A stretch of DNA of 64,000 nt, taken from Paracentrotus lividus (taxonomy: Eukaryota > Echinodermata > Echinoidea > Camarodonta > Echinidae). The position numbers were made by a program, and so were the translations under genes. Shown here in pieces: positions 52,347-61,300 of the stretch. Positions within the stretch are counted from its first letter, which is position 1. Every line of letters begins with the position of its first letter. The notes below the pieces were generated by a model. The model ran no database searches. It was not told the DNA's origin and was given only the letters and a program-made list of their open reading frames with translations. Where the stretch lies: NCBI GenBank assembly GCA_940671915.1, contig CALNVZ010003433.1, positions 49,019,331-49,083,330 of the forward strand, given 5' to 3'.

Positions 52347-55300
52347 TTTGCAATCGATGGTGTATCCAACTCTGAAAAGATAATTGGGGGTTGCCGTTGA
52401 TCCTGAAGAATTATTCAGGATTTTGTGTAGGCATGTTTTTGGCCAAAAATGGCATATTTTGACAAAATTGACAAAATTCGCGTGCCGCGTAGTTCCAACT
52501 TGAACAGACGATCATTTCTGTTATAAATAGTCTAAACATAGTGTTTATGGTGTCAAATTGTTGTGAATATTATCAAGATTACTTTAAGAGCAAAAAATCG
52601 ATGATCCGATACTGCATTCTTCCCCGACGCGCATAAATGCGCGCAAAATCGTGCGCGCGCATTTTTTCTTGAAATGCTTAAAATGACCTGAAACGTACTC
52701 TAAGAACAGAAGAATAAAAAATAAAGAGAAGAAAAAAAAAAAAAAAAAAAAAAAGATTCTGACAATAACAAGAGGTGATATGTACATACGTACATACCAC
52801 CTAATGAGGCGGCTTGTCCAATGCAAAATACAAGTACACTTCAAATGTGATGAAATGACATGCCTTCTTTAAGCGCCAATTTAGACTACAAAGCTGGGGT
52901 AAAACCAAATTAAATTCGTCAATGTTGTAGGGAATTGTCTCGGCTACATGATACTGAGCATTTGACAGAGAAACGGCACATGTTTACTGAGGAACACTCC
53001 TCTTTGTATCAAGATAATGCGTCATTTAGCTGAAATCGGTAATTTTGAAACGCAAATCGAAATTTTGAGTTTAGGAGCCATTATGATAATGTTGCAATGA
53101 CGATAAGTAATAAATGAGGTATGAAATCGCATCTACAACTCATACTCTATCCAACTCTGAAAAGATAATTGGGGGTTGCCGTTGATCCTGAAGAATTATT
53201 CAGGATTTTGTGTAGGCATGTTTTTGGCCAAAATGGCATATTTTGACAAAATTGACAAAATTCGCGTGCGCGTAGTTCCAACTTGAACAGACGATCATTT
53301 CGTTATAAATAGTCTAAACATAGTGTTTATGGTGTCAAATTGTTGTGAATATTATCAAGATTACTTTAAGAGCAAAAAATCGATGATCCGATACTGCATT
53401 CTTCCCCGACCGCGTATAAATGCGCGCAAAATCGTTGCGCGCGCATTTTTTTTGAAATGCTTAAAATGACCTGAAACGTACTCTAATTCAGCCATAAAGT
53501 GATTTTGAACATTTTAAATTTTGCGCGCGCGTAATTCCTTAATGCGCGTACTTACGCGCGCGCATTATGTTCTAAAATATGCGCTTCAATTTGAAGTTTA
53601 TGTGTACTAAATATGATTAATCAATCATTATTAGTTATGAAGTTATGATTGATAATGTGATTTTACAAAATGGCGTCTAGATGACGTCACATTATGCTAA
53701 TGAGCTAGAAAAGATTTCAGTGCTCAGATTTTATAATGATCTATCATTGCTGAAAATTTGAACTAACCTTAATGCATTATTTTTTGAGTATATCATGTCT
53801 ACAAGAATGTACAGAAGAATAAAAAAATAAAGAGAAGAAAAAAAAAAAAAAAAAAAAAAAAGAGAAGATTCTGACAAATAACAAGGTGATATGTACATAC
53901 GTACGTACCACCTAAAGACACTTATAACATGCCTCCAAATAAGAATTTACCCATTTTTGCTGCAGTTTATATCCTAAAAAAGGGACTCGTGTGACTTTAA
54001 AAATGTGCCTTTTTATGTGTGTTCAATCACGCATACCATATTGGATCATGCCGATTTTTACACACAAGCTAGCCAGATAGTTGATAAACATTACCAGTAA
54101 ATCTTGTTACTAGACACTCCCCGTTTAAACATTATGCGTGTGGGTGTGTATGTGTGTGTATATGTGATGTGTGTGTATGTGCCTGTGTGTTGAGTGTGTG
54201 CATTGTATATGTATCTATGGAAGTATGCATGTGTGTAATATTAATTGAAAATGTTTGTTCACATTCCGCATTATTATGATACATGGAATGAATTTTTACA
54301 TTTGCGGTTGACATGTTCAGACATTAGTGGTTAAAATGAAAACTTTTTACATTTGTGGTTGACGTGTTGTGACATTTGAGGGCACTTTTACATTTGTGGT
54401 TGACGTGTTGTGACATTTGAGGGCATTTTTACATTTCTGGTTGACGTGTTGTGACATTTGAGGGCAATTTTTACATTTGTGGTTGACGTGTTGTGACATT
54501 TGAGGGCATTTTTACATTAGTGGGCGATTTTACATTTGAGGGCTCAACAACCCCCCCGCCACCCCCGCGCTCCAGGTGAAGCATGTTTTTATGTGTAAAT
54601 TTTGTTTGTACAAAAACGTATTGATAACGCTTGATTTGCACTGGCATAAATATTCAATATTTTAAATCGCACTTAGCCCATTAAGCATCTGCACTAAAAC
54701 ATAATTTATCTGCACAATCCATATTAAAACGGATAAATATTTTTGTTTTAACACACACATTGTGCTGTGTTCATATTTTTTTGCATTAAAAAGGCTTATA
54801 ATTTCTTGAATTTTTGACCAATTTGTAAGAGTTCATGTTTGTAAAAATGAATTTTCAATATTGGGTATTTATTTCACAGGATACAAACAAGATTTAATTA
54901 TTAATAATGTGGCTGATTCTCCAAAATAATATGTTTTTTAATAGATTACCATTTTTAGGACATCACCCTTGTATTTTATTGTCTTCCCCACAGGTCACTA
55001 TCTTTTGGCTGACTCAAATGAGATGTCTTTCTCAGGTGCTACAGCAGTGATCCATCTAGGTGAGCCGCACTTCAATGGGACGCAGTGCCTAACATTCTGG
55101 TACATGATGAATGGTCTCAATGTTGGTGAATTGATGGTGTTTACTTCTGATGGTTCTCCACTCTCCGTTGGCCATATTGTTTGGATGTTAGCAGGGCAGC
55201 AGCAGCAGGATGGTGACACGTGGCTGGATGCAGCAGTTACTATTGACTTTGTTACCTTTAGTGATGTGAGTTTATGTGAAAACAGTAGAAAATATGAAAG

Positions 55301-58300
55301 TTGAATGTCTTCAACCAGAATAATGATGTTATTTAAAACCTGATATGGGTTGGAAATTTTATAGCTTACTGCCATACCAGCGATTCAAGTGAGTATACAT
55401 GCGCATTGAAACAGCTGATTCTTGTATTTCAAGGAAATGAGATGGGTCTTTGGCCTAGTATGGCACCTCTAGACCACAAACAACCCATTGGTATCAGAAG
55501 CTTACTTGATTCCTCTATTGTCTGACAGATTAATTTTCTCAATGTCACTTACAAAATGGTTCCTATTTTGTGGTATGCTGTTGTTTTCATCAATGCACAA
55601 TGGCTTTGATAACAGGATTTTCAGTGTTTTTTATTTATTTATTTTTTCATTTTTCAATTTTCACCAAAGGTTTACTTCATGGCTCTGATAACAAGTTCTC
55701 CATATGGTGATATCGCGATTGATGATTTAAACCTACAGGATGGATCTTGCGATTGTAAGTTGAAAACTTGGTTTGTTTCTTGCATAGATGTTAGCACTAT
55801 AACCCATTGTTTATTGTGATGATTAATACTGGCAAGTGTACATCTTGGGAATGTGTTTGCCAGACTCCTCATTATGACGTAATAACCTTTTTCCTCAATA
55901 CTAGTCTCTTAAACTATGATCCTATCATGGCTTGAGAGATAAAAAGTTAGAACATATAGCACTTGATTTGGGGCCAATGTAAAGGGCCTTTCTCACTGGC
56001 AAAGAGACAAGTTCTAAATTCTCCCAAGCCACAGAGTTCTTACTGTGATGTCTCCTAAGTCTCTAGGGAATCACAGGAAAATCTATAAAAACAAAGATGT
56101 ACCCTGAATCTATGCGTCTTGCCCGAGACTGGAAAAGGTGTAAAAAAAAATCTTGACATTTTTATGCTTCTGTTTGATTTTCCTATGACTCAATGGAGAC
56201 TCAGGAGAGACCATGGTGATGTCTCTTTTTTTTCTAGTTGTGAACTTATATCAGACTCACCTCATGGCCATTGAGATTTTTCCACCTTTTCCAAATCCAA
56301 TATTTACAGTGAACTTGAACCATTGTAGAGGATTCACATTAAAAAAAAGACTTTTTATTTGGGTATTATGCAGTAGGCCTACATGTAAATTTAAATATAA
56401 ACAACTCACATAATCTTGTTCTAATTCATACTGTTTCGGACTGTACTTTGATGTTCCATGGGTTTGGCTTGAAGGTTGGAAATGCTACTCCTATGTCATT
56501 TCTTTTCTTTTTTTCTTTTTTTTAATCACTAAAGTCATAATTTTTTGCCATCGTTACCAGTAGTCGGTCTTTGAAATTAGATTCCTGCCCACACATCAAA
56601 ACCAGTAAATGGCTTATTTACACACAGTTTACCCACCTGAAGCATCACCTGACTATACCTTTAAGCCCTTGACATGTGACTTTGAGGAAGACACATGTTC
56701 TTGGACACAGGATCAGACTGATGGGTTTGACTGGCAACGTGATAATGGTCATACCTGGGGTACTGGGCCGCATAAAGATCACACCACTGGGACTGGTAAG
56801 GTTAATAATGATAATAATATTACTTTAATTTTTATAGCGCTAACTATATCCACCTTGGTGTTTCTAAGCACTTATAGTGTTAACTAATTATTATGCAGCT
56901 TAACTAGGCTACCATGAAAGGTGCTCACAATATTGAAAGTATTGCTTCCTAACGATACCCATTCACCTCACCTGGCTCGAGTGCAGCACATTGTGGATGA
57001 GTTTCTAGCTGAAGGAAATTAACGCTGGGTGTGGGATTTGAAAATGCGACCCTCTGAAAGGCAAGAATTGCAACCACTGCACCATAATGCTTAATAGAGT
57101 ACTGGGTTTGATTAGTTGAGTGCTAATTATCATACCAGGGATACTGGGTTTAAATTTTAAATCTAAATACATTTTATGAAGGATAATATACTTAAAATAA
57201 CAATGCAAAGAACAGGACATGTTTCTTTTGATATATTTTGATACATTATTGTCCTTATTTTGGGATGTTCCATCATTTTTTTTCTTTTGGACAGCACTTT
57301 ATATCAAAATTTATTTACAAGTAGCCAAGATGAATGTCTGTGATCTAATGATTGACAAATCATTCTCATGAGTTCCTTTCTAAAATGTATGCACTCCTTT
57401 CATTTGTCTTAAATCCATTCCAGGATACTACTTGTACACCCCATCAACCAACAATCTACTGAAACCAGCTAGAATGATCTCCCCCGTACAAGATGGAAGA
57501 ACCGAACCAGTAATCTGCTTCCAGTTCTGGTACAATATGAATGGTGAGACTATGGGATCACTCCATGTGAACTGGAAGAGTGAGGATGGTTCAGATGGAG
57601 GGACGTTGTGGAGGAGAGCCGGAGGCACGGGAGATATCTGGCAAAGTGCCAAAGTTGAGTTCTACCCACCGCAGATACTGTTCGAGGTATGAACATTAAT
57701 TATTATAATATTGATTATTAAAGCGATTAATTTAATCATTACATTATCTGTAAATTGACTCCAGGAATATTTTCACCTTATTTATTTCATTATAGAAATC
57801 ATTGAAACAGTTGATAGTCAAGCACAATTAAATTGTCTTTATGGGTGAATATGACTTTGATACAAAATATCATAACACAATTATGTTAGCAATTAAGGCA
57901 CGCTTGATTTAGGGATTTTTTTCTTCAATCTGTTATTTTCGGATTCTACATAATTCCTTTATCCTTTCCTAGCTTTTAATTAAAAAGGAGCATGTTGCCT
58001 TCAATTTGATTGATTGAATGATTTGAATTATCAGGTATTAATATACACACACACACGACAGAGAAGCATTTTTGATGTGATAACAATAGGACTCTGATTT
58101 AATATTCTGTATGTTTGTCAAAATCTTCTATTCTTGTCTCGCTTTTCAGTTTCAAATAGAAGGGACAATTGGTGATGGCATATACAGCGATATGGCCATT
58201 GATGACCTTACAGCATCCCTCGCTCCCTGCCCTCCAACAAGTAAGCCTGATTTTCTTATTTAATATCTTTTGCACAAATATAACAAATTAAAAGGTAGAT

Positions 58301-61300
58301 GACTCATCTTTAGTGAATCTGTGAAAAGGGGCTTGTTGGCTTCACTTCATGTCCCTGCCCTCCAACAATTTTATTCAAAATAGAAATGATGTATTAACTT
58401 ATAATTTTTTGTTGGCATTGCATTGCCAGTATCATAACCAGATTTACTTTTAAGGCAAAGAAATCTCAATATATTACTTGAACTGCATTGAAAGTTCAAC
58501 TCTGGATGTAGATAGCAGTGACCCAAAACGAATTCATTCTGACCCATGATTTTTCTTTAGAGTGTACATACATTGTAATTGATAATATAAGTTTCTTAAT
58601 TGTTATCCATCAACCCAGGGAAATGTGACTTTACACATGACATGTGTGGATGGATCCAAGAAACCAATCTGGATGATTTTGATTGGACAAGAGGCACAGG
58701 AATGAACTATCCCCAGCCAGGCATGACATTCCCTGATCACACATGGGGATCAGAAAATGGTATGACATCATAATGATCAATTTAATCCAGGACAAAGGGG
58801 TATTGTAACTGTACACCAACATTTGCTCCGAGTTATTGTTGATCACAGCTTGTGGTTTGTGGTTGGACATTTAGCGTTTAGTGTAGGACTGAACTTCAGC
58901 ATTGGAGTAGTGAAGGGGATTGACCACAGGACATATCTCATGCAACCCTTGAAACATATTATTATATTTATACTGCAGTGTAATTTATTGAGCAACCAAT
59001 TTAACATATATTCAATGCATATTCATTGATCCATGCAGGACAAACTTTTGAAGATATTTTGCAGTCTACTTTTTAAACACTTTTTAATATGTTATATAAA
59101 TAAATCTATATAATAACTCCTTTTCTTATATCCTTAGCATAAATATTAGAAATTATATTGTTACCTTCATTGTTATCATAAAATTATTATTATTATTATT
59201 ATGATTATTGTTGATATGCTTTGTTGTGCTCTTTCAATGCTTGAAGGATATTTCATCTATGCAAACCACTCTGCCATGGTTATTCAAGGGGACAAAGCTC
59301 TTCTCTATACCAATGATGTTCCAGCTACAGCTGAAGGCGATTGCATGTCATTTTGGTACCATCAGAAAGGTTCTAGTATCCTGAGAGTGTGGGAGCGTGT
59401 TGGTGATGATCTAACAGGGCCTTACTGGGAATCTTCACCAGGATCGTTAATTAATGATTGGATGCAACAAAGAGTAACAGTCAAGGCACCATCTACTTTC
59501 AAGGTTTATATAGTGAACATATACTTACTTGGTGTAGCAAGGTGATGTACTACAAGTATATTTTTATCTACAGGGTTTGAAAAATACGCCTATTAAGGTT
59601 TGTGTAATAGATATTTAACTCTCTTTACTGGACAATGTTTTCATGAAAAATAGTCAGCTCCTGTATTCGCCAAAATAGAATAATATACCTCTACTGACTA
59701 GTCCTATTTAGACCGAGTTGGGAAAAATTGTGTGCAGAAATATACATGTATATACACAAGATGGCATCTCAAAATGACAATAGTTAGGTGGTTGGTCTAC
59801 CTGTGAAAATGCCAGATTAAAAGCATTTAACATTGAATCAAACTTACTGGAATAGCTGTCTTCAAAGTAAGTTAATCCAATACTTATAAATCCCATCTGT
59901 ACTCTATATTAAACTATGAACTTCAAATAATGGTAAAACTGGGCCGTTATAAGAGCTTTTCAATGATGAAAAAGGTGAATTGGGCTGGATCTGCCCTAAA
60001 GAACTCCTCATTGTAGCTTTGTGATAGCTCCACCTTGTGGCTTTGTATGAGAGAACTAGATACAAATTTTTTCATAGATAGATCTCTCAGTCTATGCTAT
60101 GCCCTTCATGAAATAGAACTATTCAGTGGCTGTACTCCAATTTCTAGATTTAAAAATTCTGCTCAGGCCCTATATACTTGTATATTCATGAGCTTGATGA
60201 GAATTGTATGAATATTTTCTATAAAGGTCGCATTTGAGGTAGAGATTGGACCAATGAATGATGGAGAAATCGCTGTGGATGACATCAACTTAGAATTCAA
60301 TCCTTGTGTTGCTCAGGGTATGTATGACATCCTCTATAGTGCACAGCACAATGTTATATCATGTCCACATTGTTAAATTCAAGCATTTTAACATTATGAA
60401 TCACATTTTCAGAGTTTGGGAAAATGAATTGACAGTGTGAAATAGAATGCCATTATGTGAACCACTCTATGAAAATGCTAGGCCACAATTTGAAATCTAA
60501 AGTGTTTTTACATTTCTTCAGAGAATTAAAGGCATACACTGTGAACCATATGTAGGAAACTGTTTTTGGCACATCATAACAGTTTAGCACAATACACTTC
60601 CAATTTGATACTGCTCTCTACAGAAATATTACATTCATAATAGCAAGGGTAATCCATTATTCCTGGATATATATTAGCAATATTTCACAAATGGGGTAAT
60701 TTAATCTCAGTGGGGGTTGCAAGGCATGAATGCCAGGGATATTAGTTCCATGGTAATGATTTTCAACCATATTTAATACAGTGCTACAATTTAAATATCA
60801 AACATTGCTTGTGTCTAAACATATGATAATTCATACATGTACATTGCCATGTCTGTAAAAGTGGACACTCCTTTTTCAACTGAGAATTTCTTTTCTTTTT
60901 TTTCTTTTTTTTATTTTATAGAATTGGTTATTGTTGGAATTTTTGGTTTCACGTTTTATTTTAGCTGTCATTTATTTGTGAAATGTAAGAATTCACCATA
61001 GAGGATTATGTTTTATTGCCCAGGTTTCTGTGATTTTGAAACCGACCAGTGTCTGTGGGAAAATGTGTTTGATGATCGTGATGATTTAGACTGGTTCCGT
61101 AACCAGGGAGGAACAGATACAGATAACACTGGACCTGATATAGATCACACCACAGGAAAGTTCATAGGTAATCATATATATTGTTTTACATTATTAACAA
61201 AGGTTGTAGGTGCCTTACAGACATATTTATAATTATTTTATATCCTGGTTGACGGATTCAAGTGCATTTAAAATGCATGGTAGCATTCTTGGTTTACACA

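Larger units (their letters stand above)
50430..54556. mobile_element. Large foldback element with tandem-repeat inverted ends (TU/FB type)
   Basis: The left end (50,437-50,760) and right end (54,290-54,545) are inverted arrays of a 41-bp unit built on acatttgtggttgacgtg and tgacatttgagggcattttt. The interior holds internal duplications, cgcg-rich blocks and poly(A) runs but no transposase. Foldback elements with repetitive inverted termini are known from sea urchins (TU family) and flies (FB); assignment is by structure only. Confidence 0.78.
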
